A stretch of DNA of 28,007 nt, from the IMG/VR virus record IMGVR_UViG_3300043429_000833, positions 1 through 28,007 of that record, one strand, 5' to 3'. Positions 1 through 9,572 of the stretch are shown here, piece after piece (the first letter of the stretch is position 1; each line of letters starts with the position of its first letter). The notes below the pieces were generated by a model that was given only the letters and a program-made list of their open reading frames with translations, had not been told where the DNA came from and did not search any database. Both the position numbers and the translations under genes were made by a program. The DNA is from a virus.

Positions 1-3000
1 ATCACCACGGTACAAGATCAAGTCACCGGTAGCAAAGTATGTATTTGCATCCGTAATTGCAATTGTATCGTTAGTATTGGATACACCAGTATTAGAATTA
101 ATTGCTACAGAGAAGTAAGCGGCTACATTTGTTGTTGGCGCATAACCTGTTGGTGTGCTATATTGAAACTCTTTAAAGTCATTTCGATCGACACGGCTGC
201 TAACTACACCTTCAGGTGTGGTCTGCTGCATAAGGGTCCAATATTTATCGTCAATAAGCTCTCCATCTTCCTTATTCAAGAACTTAGCGTAGACCTTGAT
301 ATCGGTCTGATAAGGCTTATAGGCCGACAGATATACTTGCAAGTCTTCCGCATCTTGTCCTTCTGCAAGGACCACTCTCTTTGAAATATACTTTGCGGCA
401 GTGTTGCCACCCGTAGGTAAATCTTCATTTGCAAGCGATGCATTGTTGCTTACATTGTTTTCAATAACTAGCATGTCAGATTTAATATCATCAAATACTG
501 GAGTAACCCTATCTGTATCTGTAGATACGTTGATAGATACCTGCATGGTCTTGCCTGTACCATTTTGTAACTCTATAGATCTAGACTTTACGTTTCGATC
601 CTTGTCAGTAAAGAATGTCTCAATGTCTGAACCTACAGTTGTGAATGAGCTATCAAGTGCAGAATCATATCCCTTAATCTTGATCTGAGCTGTAGAACCA
701 TTCGGCACAATGTAAGAAAACTGCGGAATGACTACGCTATAGTCAACACTATCGACTGATACCAAATTAGCTCGAGCTCTTGATGTAGCACCAATTAGAA
801 GAGCATTGGCCACTACTGCTGTTGTAAAGTTAGAGATTGCATTTGCGGTGCTTTGCTCTAGATGTATTAGATTGGAGTCAGAATTCCAGCGAAGCAAAGA
901 ACCTGTAAGTTGTCCGTTGGCCTTTAGAACACCAATAGAACCATTGGATTCTCCAAATGACAACGGTGCATTGAGTGTAATCTGATTAGCATTAGGTATG
1001 CCTGTAATTTGTCTAATATCAGTTAACTGTCCATTTTCAGAAGAAATATACACCAATGAATTTGTAGCAAACAACAATTGGGTATTTGTTCCAGTTGCAA
1101 CAGCATTAATTGTATTGCTGGTAGTATTTCCAATAACGTTAGCAGAGACACCAACTACACCATTAGAGACGTAGACGGTCTCACCCGGTAGGAATGTTCC
1201 CAAGAAGTTATTAGCTGTCATGTACTCAGTGTTGCTATTGGTGTAAACAATTGTTCCTGAGGACTTGATATATCTGTGGCGATTGATAGCAAACTTAATA
1301 TCTTCTTTCTGGAAAGGTGTCCAGACTCTATTTGTAGAAGAGGTGAAAAGCACACCTGTAGAATTATTCACAAATATAGGAGTATTTGTAGTAATATCAG
1401 TTCCACTGAGCTCTGCACACCAGATATTATAACCATCGTTGCTTCCGATTGGCATCACGATAAAGCAATATTCATCACCAGACTTCAAAAATACTGGCGT
1501 ATCAAATGTAAATCTGGTTGGAGAAGTTGCATCACTGCTTGTGTTAATTTCATTTGCATTGAGCACCTTTCTACCAAAAGGAACAATCTTGAGAGTTGGA
1601 AAGCCATTTTCCATTTCTCTGATTTGAACTTCAACACCCAAGTCAGCATGAGCAGTGCTGAAGTAAAGATCAATGCTATCAATGTAAACGCCGCTATTCT
1701 CTCCACCATCTGCAATCAAGAAAGACTGTGCAATAGGATCTCTAGCAGGTGCCCTGGGCGTTGGTGGTCGTATAACAGGAGGAGTTACTGGTCTTGGTGC
1801 TGGAATTGACACACTGCTTGTCATAGTAGAGACAAGCCTTGAAGATATAGTTGTATTTGTTACTGTAGTTGAATTAATAGCTATCTGTGGAGTTCTAGTA
1901 GCTAGCTTATGTCTGGCCTTAGTGATAGCAATATTGCTAGCAATATAAGTTGATGCGGCCTGAGTAGTGATAGAGTCTTCTTGAGTGACAATAGATGCAA
2001 CGTCAACAAGCCTGAATACTCTTTCACCAACCTTGAATGTTTGTGCAGGTATAGCAAAAGTACCATATACAAAGCCTGCAGAATCACTGCGAAGCTCGTC
2101 ACCTAAATCACCTGTTGCAACATATGAAGAGTCAGTAGGCGTGCAGTGTTGCGATACTGCTTGTCCATCGAAGAATGCGTACACAATTGTATTAGGCTTG
2201 AGTCCGGAAGCCTTAAACTTAATTAGCTTTGATCTAATGAACTGCTGGATTGATACATCCTGGACTACTTCACCATAGTCAAACGTGTTGTTCAGCGTGA
2301 TTGCGCTGAAGTCAAGCTCATTTCTTCCTGTAGTAGTAGATGTTGTAGCAAAAACGTCTCTAGTAGTTGTCGTTGTAATACCAGACGCTTGAGTACCAGT
2401 TGTAGTAGATGCACTTCTTACACTTTGCACTGTTGAAGTGCTAATGATTCTTTCTGGTGAAATAATGCTTGGGAGAGCATTTGTAAGATCAGTAATACCG
2501 GATAAGTCAATGCTTCCAACTATGTCCGGATTTCTATCAATGTCAGGTTGAGCATCACCACCTGGAGTCAGATCAATATTACCATTCCATGTATAGATAA
2601 TGTTCTCTACACAGTTTCTTGTCTTCGATGCAAATAATTGTTCGATATAAGGAGTGGTATTAGATTCTAAATGGATAAGGCTACCTGTCTTAACTACATT
2701 AGAACTCAATGCAGCATCATAGTCTAGATCAATATATGTCCTAGTAATGGTCGGAGCTAGCTCTTGCATCTTGATGTCAATAGCAGCCTTGTATTCTGGA
2801 TTCTTTGTATCAGAAACAGCAAAGCCCTTAAATGGATCCACAATGAAACCATTCTTAAATCTTTCTAGACCTGCATCATCCTTAATGATTAGTGTCTTTG
2901 CTGATGTCTCAAGCAATGATAGTGAGGTGTAGTATTCTAGTCTTGCTACTTTCTTATCAATTACACCAATATCCTTCATTGTATAGCGGCGATACTGCTG

Positions 3001-5901
3001 TAGATCTAGAGATACACCATATTCTGGGCGGTTAAAGATTCTGACGTCATTTTGTGACAAAGAAGGATAAGGAGGAACAGTTGCAGTACCCAGGGTCATT
3101 GCCCCATCAAGGTCTCTGGGAGAGACTGGGCTAATTGAAGGTGCACCCTCTGTTATATTAATCTTTCCTTCAGAAGATAATGACACCTTATCTTTTCTGC
3201 CGAGATAGTAACTAAATGCAGTTTCCATGCTTTCATCAGCAACAGGAGTGTAGGCTCCATAGATTGGATCAATTAGAGGTGTAACCGTTGAGGAAGGATT
3301 GATAGAAGCGCCTGCAGCAGTGGTGCTGCTGGTTGCTGTATTGGAAGAGTATTGTCTAAAGTCAAGAGAGTCTCTAAGATCGTATACTGATCCTGTCTCT
3401 GATGTATACAGCGGTATATCAGCTGTTTGAATGGCTGAAGTATTGGCGGTATTTACATCATCAATTGGATATGACATTACAGAGAAATAACCGACACCAG
3501 AAGATGTATCAATTGTGAAATGATCAAGTTCAATAGTCAGAATGTCATTTGCACCGATTGTGTGAGATGACCCTGTCTTGATCTGTATAGAAGACAATCC
3601 ATAATGTGATGCTCTTTGTCCACTATCAAGAACAAATTGCGAAGTTTTATTTGAATCTGATGTTGTACCTGTTGTGCCCTGATACACATTTCTGATCTTA
3701 TGTACATCAGGAAGTCCAAGAGACCATGGTCCTCTGGTAGTATTTGGGTGTGTATTGGCCTGGATCTTTACAAAGCGATTCTTGTTAATTTGCTTTGAAG
3801 CATGCACGGCACCTTCACGCAAGGTGTCAAATGCCACATACCCTGTAAAGCCTGCAGCAACGGTTGTACCAATATTGATTGTTGCACTAGTACCATCGGA
3901 AGCTACATTAATATAAGCTGCATCATCTTTCTGGAAACTGATGGGAACTCCAGCAGGGAATCTGCGTGCAATGGATGCAGCTGTATTGGTGAATGAAGAG
4001 GAAGAGTTAATTGTTAATGCTTTGGTGTTTGCAATAGAAGTTACTCTTCGAATGTTCGTATTTGATACTGTACCATCAGAAAAGATGATATAGTCCCCAA
4101 CAGCAACAGTAGAAGTAAATGCAGATGCAGAAGTAATAAGCGTGCAACCACTGGTAACACCTACAGTAGCACCAAGTGAAGCTCCATTCACAGAAGTATT
4201 GGGTACTACAATAAATCTTGATTCATTATCTTCAGATAGAGATCCGCGTGGGAAGATAGTATCCGTGCCACCTGGGTGTGAAGTTGGCGCACTGAGAGTA
4301 GCAACACCATCAGTACCAAATGATAGATCAGTTGCCGTTCTATAGATAAACGACATTACAGCCGTATTAACAGCCTTTACAGCAGAACTACCCAAGCTAA
4401 ACACGAGGTCTGGTGAACCAGTTTCTCTTAATACAGCAAGCCCGCCGTCAAGAACTGCATCTGCATATGCAGGAACACTGCTTGCATTAAGTGCATAAAT
4501 CGACCTTACATCTTCAAATGCTAGTCCTGCTTCATTAATGACTATATCAAATAGATATAACTTATAAACAGCATCTGGTGTACCAGGAATTCCACTGTAA
4601 TATTCAATGCCGCGAACCTTTGCAGTACCTATCTGATTACCAGGTGGTTGCTTCAGCGGCAGTGCACCTACAACAGGGCTGTAGTCTCCGCTTGTGAGAG
4701 TAGTTCCTGCTGCGCTACGCAATGAAACTTCATCTAAATTTCTGAAATCCAGAGGACCTGCAACTTCATTTACAAATACATAGTTGCCATAGTTTGCAGT
4801 AACAATCTGATTGGGGAAGTACACAGTATCCGTGCCCTTCCTCATTGTTACTCTATTCTTGTCTGCAAATTCTACTCTATAGCCGTATACGTAGCCCAGA
4901 CCCTTATCAACTTCTAGTACTAGATTATTTGCATTTGTAGTATTAGAAGTAACAGTGAGTTCAAATGGGTCAATAATATAGTTACCAGACTCTTCGTATG
5001 TACGCTTGGCCATCTCGGCGCCAATCTTAGCATACTGTGGATTAGTAAAGATGGTAACTGGATTGCCATCCTTAAAATTGATAATTGAGAAGAAGTCGGT
5101 TGTAGTTGATGTGTCTTCTGTAGTTTTTACTGCTAGATTTGCAATAAGCTTAAGACGATTTGCACCAGGAGCATTGAAGTTAGTCGAACCTAGTGCGTTG
5201 TCATATAGAGATGCATCGGCATCGGCAGTAACAATCTGTTCTGTCATTACAAAGCCAACTGACAAATTGTCAGGTGCAGTATTGTACTTGGAAACTATGA
5301 GGGTCTGAGGATCTACTCTTACAAAGAAGCCATTCTTAAAAATTGTACCTTCGGATATAGACACTGCATAGCCATTTCCTACTGGATCAAATCCAGATGT
5401 GGCTACACTCACTGATTGTATTAGTGTGTTTTCTGACGTTCTAATTGTCAGCGCTTCACCTGCGTCAAATGTCTTTTGCTGAACACCATTTGCATATGTG
5501 GCTGAATTAAGATATCTTACAAAGATTGTATTGAGGTCTGGGTCGTTTGTCTCAAAGCCTACAACACCATTGACGATAACTGCTTGCAAGTTTGCCGCTG
5601 ATACTACCTTATTGCCAATGAAGTCCGTAACAGTATATGCGGCTCCATTGGCATTAGTATCTTGCAGTTTTACGTACTGGTATTGTGAGTCAAAGTTTAT
5701 TGTGCACCCCTCGACAATCGACCCATCTTTAAAGATGTGGTTGCCAAACTTCTCTAATTGATCCTGCAGAATAGTCTGCATTTGAGTAAGCTCGCGAGCT
5801 TGTACAGCAACGGCGGGCTTAAACAAAATTCTATAAAAGTTAGCATTTGCGTTATAGTCGTCAAAGTATGGAGCGGCATTAAAGCTAGTCTCTAAAGTCA
5901 T
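1..5901 (-). CDS. Giant DUF4815-type tail/baseplate protein (C-terminus beyond window)
   Basis: The minus frame is open from an ATG at 5901 to base 1, at least 1967 residues, so the gene is cut by the window edge. An AGAGGAT ribosome-binding site lies about 8 bases before the ATG. The N-terminus has the layout of the DUF4815 phage tail family: an opening like SFNAAPYFDDYN, then FKPAVAVQARELTQMQTIL and FGNHIFKDGSIV (residues about 6-60). A short Pro/Arg-rich linker near residues 1366-1386 is followed by RDPIAQSF, a signature of long phage tail proteins that precedes a beta-sandwich part. The rest is Thr/Ser/Asn/Gly-rich and beta-like, with no visible membrane segment or catalytic motif. By position after gp8 it stands where T4 has genes 9 and 10, so it may form the baseplate periphery or anchor fibres; that is inference. 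In related phages the family is usually named only virion structural protein. Confidence 0.8.
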   Translation of the reverse strand, partial: MTLETSFNAAPYFDDYNANANFYRILFKPAVAVQARELTQMQTILQDQLEKFGNHIFKDGSIVEGCTINFDSQYQYVKLQDTNANGAAYTVTDFIGNKVVSAANLQAVIVNGVVGFETNDPDLNTIFVRYLNSATYANGVQQKTFDAGEALTIRTSENTLIQSVSVATSGFDPVGNGYAVSISEGTIFKNGFFVRVDPQTLIVSKYNTAPDNLSVGFVMTEQIVTADADASLYDNALGSTNFNAPGANRLKLIANLAVKTTEDTSTTTDFFSIINFKDGNPVTIFTNPQYAKIGAEMAKRTYEESGNYIIDPFELTVTSNTTNANNLVLEVDKGLGYVYGYRVEFADKNRVTMRKGTDTVYFPNQIVTANYGNYVFVNEVAGPLDFRNLDEVSLRSAAGTTLTSGDYSPVVGALPLKQPPGNQIGTAKVRGIEYYSGIPGTPDAVYKLYLFDIVINEAGLAFEDVRSIYALNASSVPAYADAVLDGGLAVLRETGSPDLVFSLGSSAVKAVNTAVMSFIYRTATDLSFGTDGVATLSAPTSHPGGTDTIFPRGSLSEDNESRFIVVPNTSVNGASLGATVGVTSGCTLITSASAFTSTVAVGDYIIFSDGTVSNTNIRRVTSIANTKALTINSSSSFTNTAASIARRFPAGVPISFQKDDAAYINVASDGTSATINIGTTVAAGFTGYVAFDTLREGAVHASKQINKNRFVKIQANTHPNTTRGPWSLGLPDVHKIRNVYQGTTGTTSDSNKTSQFVLDSGQRASHYGLSSIQIKTGSSHTIGANDILTIELDHFTIDTSSGVGYFSVMSYPIDDVNTANTSAIQTADIPLYTSETGSVYDLRDSLDFRQYSSNTATSSTTAAGASINPSSTVTPLIDPIYGAYTPVADESMETAFSYYLGRKDKVSLSSEGKINITEGAPSISPVSPRDLDGAMTLGTATVPPYPSLSQNDVRIFNRPEYGVSLDLQQYRRYTMKDIGVIDKKVARLEYYTSLSLLETSAKTLIIKDDAGLERFKNGFIVDPFKGFAVSDTKNPEYKAAIDIKMQELAPTITRTYIDLDYDAALSSNVVKTGSLIHLESNTTPYIEQLFASKTRNCVENIIYTWNGNIDLTPGGDAQPDIDRNPDIVGSIDLSGITDLTNALPSIISPERIISTSTVQSVRSASTTTGTQASGITTTTTRDVFATTSTTTGRNELDFSAITLNNTFDYGEVVQDVSIQQFIRSKLIKFKASGLKPNTIVYAFFDGQAVSQHCTPTDSSYVATGDLGDELRSDSAGFVYGTFAIPAQTFKVGERVFRLVDVASIVTQEDSITTQAASTYIASNIAITKARHKLATRTPQIAINSTTVTNTTISSRLVSTMTSSVSIPAPRPVTPPVIRPPTPRAPARDPIAQSFLIADGGENSGVYIDSIDLYFSTAHADLGVEVQIREMENGFPTLKIVPFGRKVLNANEINTSSDATSPTRFTFDTPVFLKSGDEYCFIVMPIGSNDGYNIWCAELSGTDITTNTPIFVNNSTGVLFTSSTNRVWTPFQKEDIKFAINRHRYIKSSGTIVYTNSNTEYMTANNFLGTFLPGETVYVSNGVVGVSANVIGNTTSNTINAVATGTNTQLLFATNSLVYISSENGQLTDIRQITGIPNANQITLNAPLSFGESNGSIGVLKANGQLTGSLLRWNSDSNLIHLEQSTANAISNFTTAVVANALLIGATSRARANLVSVDSVDYSVVIPQFSYIVPNGSTAQIKIKGYDSALDSSFTTVGSDIETFFTDKDRNVKSRSIELQNGTGKTMQVSINVSTDTDRVTPVFDDIKSDMLVIENNVSNNASLANEDLPTGGNTAAKYISKRVVLAEGQDAEDLQVYLSAYKPYQTDIKVYAKFLNKEDGELIDDKYWTLMQQTTPEGVVSSRVDRNDFKEFQYSTPTGYAPTTNVAAYFSVAINSNTGVSNTNDTIAITDANTYFATGDLILYRGD

Positions 5902-5927
5902 ACGGTCGATCCTCTGGTTCCAATTTT

Positions 5928-8900
5928 TTAGAACTTTATTACCAATTTAATTTCTTCAGTAGATCCTTGACTTCTATCAATGACTGTATTTGAAGATTCA
6001 GTGTATATAATCTTACCAGACTCTCTTATAAGATCCGGCAGTGTGATTCCTATGCATACCGCAGTAGCACCTGAGTTAGCGCCAGTTAGCTGATTGCTGC
6101 CAGTGGAAAACTGATTAAGCTTAGACATGTCGTATGTAATAAGCACAGAGTACACATTGGCAATGTCAGCATTTGCGGATATGCTATTTATCCTATTCCC
6201 TACAGAGAACTGTTGTGTGTTTGAAACCCCTGTAAGTTTCACATATGTAGAGTTTGCAAACACAGCAGTGCCTACAGCTCCAGTTGTTCCATTGGTAATT
6301 ACGTCACCAATCAAGAACGGATTTATAGAAACTGGGGTCAAAGCAAGATCAAGATCTGAAGTGCCACTCAATACTCTTGCTTTAGCATTAGTAGTACTTT
6401 GAGTTATTACTTCAAAATTTGTAAACGCGGAAGTATTAGACCCAAGGGTCAACCTTCCAGTTTGATTAAATTTAGAACCAAAAGATGTAGTAACATTTCT
6501 TGTTCCGGATTTAATAGAAATAGCATTGACCACAGCCTTTGCTTCTGTATTAGGTGATGTCAGCGCCAATCCATTTGCAAATCTTCCAACTATATTTGAT
6601 ACCTGAATTGTAGTGTTGTTACCACCTACAACTACAGCTGTTGCACCAGTATTTTCTTGACTAATTATGTCACCGGTCGTAAATCTTAATATTGAAGCAA
6701 CAGAAACGTTTGCCGACGCACCGGAAGCATATCCTTCAATCTTTAGTGTATTGTTTGTAGATTGAATAAAACTACCTAGCGTACCATTGAGTGTGATCGA
6801 TGTACTATTTCCAAATACAACCACTCCAGCAGCATTTGTAGATTGTTGTACTACTACTTCTCCATTGGTCCATGTGCCAGATGTATTCAGCAAAGTCAGA
6901 TTTACAACATTAAAGTCCTGTAGAGTCAGTGCAGCATTTGCAAAATATGGATCTTTAATTATACCTGTCTTTCTGAATGAAACATCAGTCGGCAAGAAAT
7001 AAGACTCATTAACTAGTGTATCAAACTTAGTAGTTATGGCCGCATATCTAGCGCCAAGTTCTACTACAGGATCTGCACCGTGACCTAAGAGCGGAGATAT
7101 AGAAGCTGTTACAGAAGCACCATTACCAAAATCAGTATTGGCATATATCTCTATAGTAGCTTCTGTATAGTTGTTACCTGGATTTATAATGGTTATACCA
7201 GATATTGCGTTAGCAGTTCCGTTAGACGTATCAACTTCTGCTACTGCTAATGCTCCCTGTCCATCACCTGTTATCCTTACTGTAGGTCCAATTTCATAAT
7301 CCATTGTTCCGGATATCAAATTAACAACATCACTTAAAATTGCGTTTCCTGTAGGTGTATCTGACGTATCAGTAAACGAGACTGGGAATCCAATGGAGAA
7401 TTGACCATTAGGATTTGTTACTGTAACGCTTGGTGCCTGAATAACTTCATCAATATTAGCACGCTGCAATGAAGTCAAACCCCTGACTTTTTGACCAGTG
7501 GTCCAAGAACCTTGCGCACCCGATATCATTAGAACAGAGTTGTTAGTAAATGATACAGTTCCGTTAGCACCAAGAGCAGTATTGGATGCATCGACCGCTT
7601 GAACCCTTTCACCAATAACAAACGATACCCCACCAAGAGTAAGGTTTGAGATAGAAAACTGTCTAAAGTCAATCGTAGAATTTGAAATTACACCAGATGC
7701 AGAGGAAACACTTATTGTAAGTGGTTCTGTTGCTGTCGACAGCTTAAATGTATTTGCACCGGATTCGGTAGTGATAAACGGAATATCAACCACTATCGAT
7801 GTTGAGTTGGAAAAAGAAACTCTTCTTATGTTATTGTTAGCATTCTGGCCAACTCTAATATAGCTATTAATTGGAAAATCGGTAGCAAAATCCGTTGTTC
7901 CCGTGGAAGAATTTGCAGCTATAATATTTCGAGGCAATATTCTACCTGTGGCAGTTTGACCTTGAATAGAGTGTCCCGTTTCAGTAGGACCTTTAGTCAG
8001 AGCTATTCTATTTGCAGAAACTGTATTTGCAGTTAGAGAGAAAGCAACGTGTGTATCATTTGCAAACTGAATATAGTATTGTGAACCACCTACAAGCCCG
8101 CCAATTGTTGTATTACCAGTGGCTACAGAATATCTTACAATGTCGTTTTGTCTTAGGAATATTGCGGAGGCTAATTCAACAACGTTGTTACTTCCAGCAC
8201 CAGTTCCTGCGGTAACAGCTGTATTAGCATTGAATGTTTGGGCAACAGGTGAAGAAACGGTAACTGTTGGCTCGGTAAGATAACCACTTCCATTGCTAGA
8301 TATTAGAACAGCTGTTATTTTACCAGATGAATTGGCCGAAGCATTTGCAACACCGCCGGCGCCTGTATTGCTTCCAATAGTGATTGTAGCATTTGCTGTG
8401 TATCCCGAGCCCGATGTAAGGAGCAATGTGCTGAACAGAGACGAGTTTGTACTAATATTTACTTTCTTGTCTGCGCTGCTTGAGATGAGCGCACCAGTAT
8501 CACTAGTATCTCTTATAGGGAGTCTTGCACCAAACTCTACACTGCTTATGTATCGTGATACTTTGAGTGTGCTATTATTTGCAGCTAAAACTAACCCCTC
8601 AACACCAGAATCTGTCTGCTTTACATTTGCACCAAAGCTAAAGTAACCAACAGTATTGGATGTTGCAATTGTATCTACAGTCTGTTTTATTATCTCACCG
8701 ACCGATCCGCCGTCCGTTACAAATGTAGTATTAGCTAAATCAAATCTAGTGTATACGTCTATGTCTGCTACTGTTACAGTTTTGGCTACACCATTATAAC
8801 CGGTTATCTCTCTAATTTGTCCTGCGCCATATCCAGACTTTAGATAAATTGATGATCTATTATAGTAACCATTTACAGACGATGAAGTATTGCTGATTTT

Positions 8901-9554
8901 AATTGTGTTTCTGTTGATGATAGCCTGGATCTGGCCTGTCTCATATGCATTATATCCAATGCCACCATTAGCTATATTGATGACGTCGATTGTACCAGGA
9001 ACAGCGGCAGCTTGAACTTCTGTATTTACAGTTACAGGGATAAAGCTAGATGAAGTAAACTTAGTATTTGCTGCTGCATCTACCGTATACATGTACTTCC
9101 AAACATACCCATCGCTGGTTTCAAAAGTACCATCAGTCAATACCAGCGATGGCATAACTGTAGAATTAGCTTCATTATTATTGTATATACACTTGTATAC
9201 ACCATAAGAAGGTGTAGTCAGAACATAGAAATCTTTAGAGTAAAGACTTGCATCGTCTTGGTCATATTGATCATATACAGTATTTGCAGCCCAAACCTTT
9301 TTGGGAATTGCATATGATATATCACCATTAGCAATAAGCTTGCCAAAGATGAGCTCATTGTAAGTATTGAGTTCTACCTGAGATACTGAAGTATTGACTG
9401 CTATAACTGCAGTCTCATCTTCAGAACCATTTCCTGCCAACCAAGGATTTGGTCGAGCTGCAAATAAGTAATAAGCTCCATTGGAGTGTCTGACACTTTC
9501 AATGAAGGTGTTTACCTGATCAATATAATGATTGATGGTTAGCAGTGATGTCAT
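5928..9554 (-). CDS. 8: Baseplate wedge protein gp8-like, enlarged
   Basis: The 1208-residue product is recognised as gp8-like by its N-terminus (residues 1-180): YYLFAARPNPW, then a stretch ending DGYVWKYMYT, both typical of T4-like gp8. A second conserved piece near residues 823-875 (GHGADPVVELGAR and FRKTGIIKDPYF) looks like the end of the gp8 core. T4 gp8 has about 334 residues, so this protein is more than three times longer. The extra length comes from beta-rich insertions between the two core pieces, several with a GSGY-type motif, and a C-terminal extension (about 875-1208) of imperfect repeats of roughly 55 residues built round an FANSTxxxL-like strand. gp8 dimers link gp10, gp7 and gp6 in the T4 wedge. 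The gene lies 18 bases after the previous stop with only a weak ribosome-binding site. The gp8 assignment is firm at the N-terminus; the function of the repeats is unknown. Confidence 0.8.
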   Translation of the reverse strand: MTSLLTINHYIDQVNTFIESVRHSNGAYYLFAARPNPWLAGNGSEDETAVIAVNTSVSQVELNTYNELIFGKLIANGDISYAIPKKVWAANTVYDQYDQDDASLYSKDFYVLTTPSYGVYKCIYNNNEANSTVMPSLVLTDGTFETSDGYVWKYMYTVDAAANTKFTSSSFIPVTVNTEVQAAAVPGTIDVINIANGGIGYNAYETGQIQAIINRNTIKISNTSSSVNGYYNRSSIYLKSGYGAGQIREITGYNGVAKTVTVADIDVYTRFDLANTTFVTDGGSVGEIIKQTVDTIATSNTVGYFSFGANVKQTDSGVEGLVLAANNSTLKVSRYISSVEFGARLPIRDTSDTGALISSSADKKVNISTNSSLFSTLLLTSGSGYTANATITIGSNTGAGGVANASANSSGKITAVLISSNGSGYLTEPTVTVSSPVAQTFNANTAVTAGTGAGSNNVVELASAIFLRQNDIVRYSVATGNTTIGGLVGGSQYYIQFANDTHVAFSLTANTVSANRIALTKGPTETGHSIQGQTATGRILPRNIIAANSSTGTTDFATDFPINSYIRVGQNANNNIRRVSFSNSTSIVVDIPFITTESGANTFKLSTATEPLTISVSSASGVISNSTIDFRQFSISNLTLGGVSFVIGERVQAVDASNTALGANGTVSFTNNSVLMISGAQGSWTTGQKVRGLTSLQRANIDEVIQAPSVTVTNPNGQFSIGFPVSFTDTSDTPTGNAILSDVVNLISGTMDYEIGPTVRITGDGQGALAVAEVDTSNGTANAISGITIINPGNNYTEATIEIYANTDFGNGASVTASISPLLGHGADPVVELGARYAAITTKFDTLVNESYFLPTDVSFRKTGIIKDPYFANAALTLQDFNVVNLTLLNTSGTWTNGEVVVQQSTNAAGVVVFGNSTSITLNGTLGSFIQSTNNTLKIEGYASGASANVSVASILRFTTGDIISQENTGATAVVVGGNNTTIQVSNIVGRFANGLALTSPNTEAKAVVNAISIKSGTRNVTTSFGSKFNQTGRLTLGSNTSAFTNFEVITQSTTNAKARVLSGTSDLDLALTPVSINPFLIGDVITNGTTGAVGTAVFANSTYVKLTGVSNTQQFSVGNRINSISANADIANVYSVLITYDMSKLNQFSTGSNQLTGANSGATAVCIGITLPDLIRESGKIIYTESSNTVIDRSQGSTEEIKLVIKF

Positions 9555-9572
9555 ATTTTTATTAGCCTGTTC

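Noticed and set aside
163-5761. Many plus-strand frames of 60-177 codons opposite the DUF4815-type gene
   Set aside because: They are scattered shadows of one continuous minus-strand gene, without ribosome-binding sites or sensible products.
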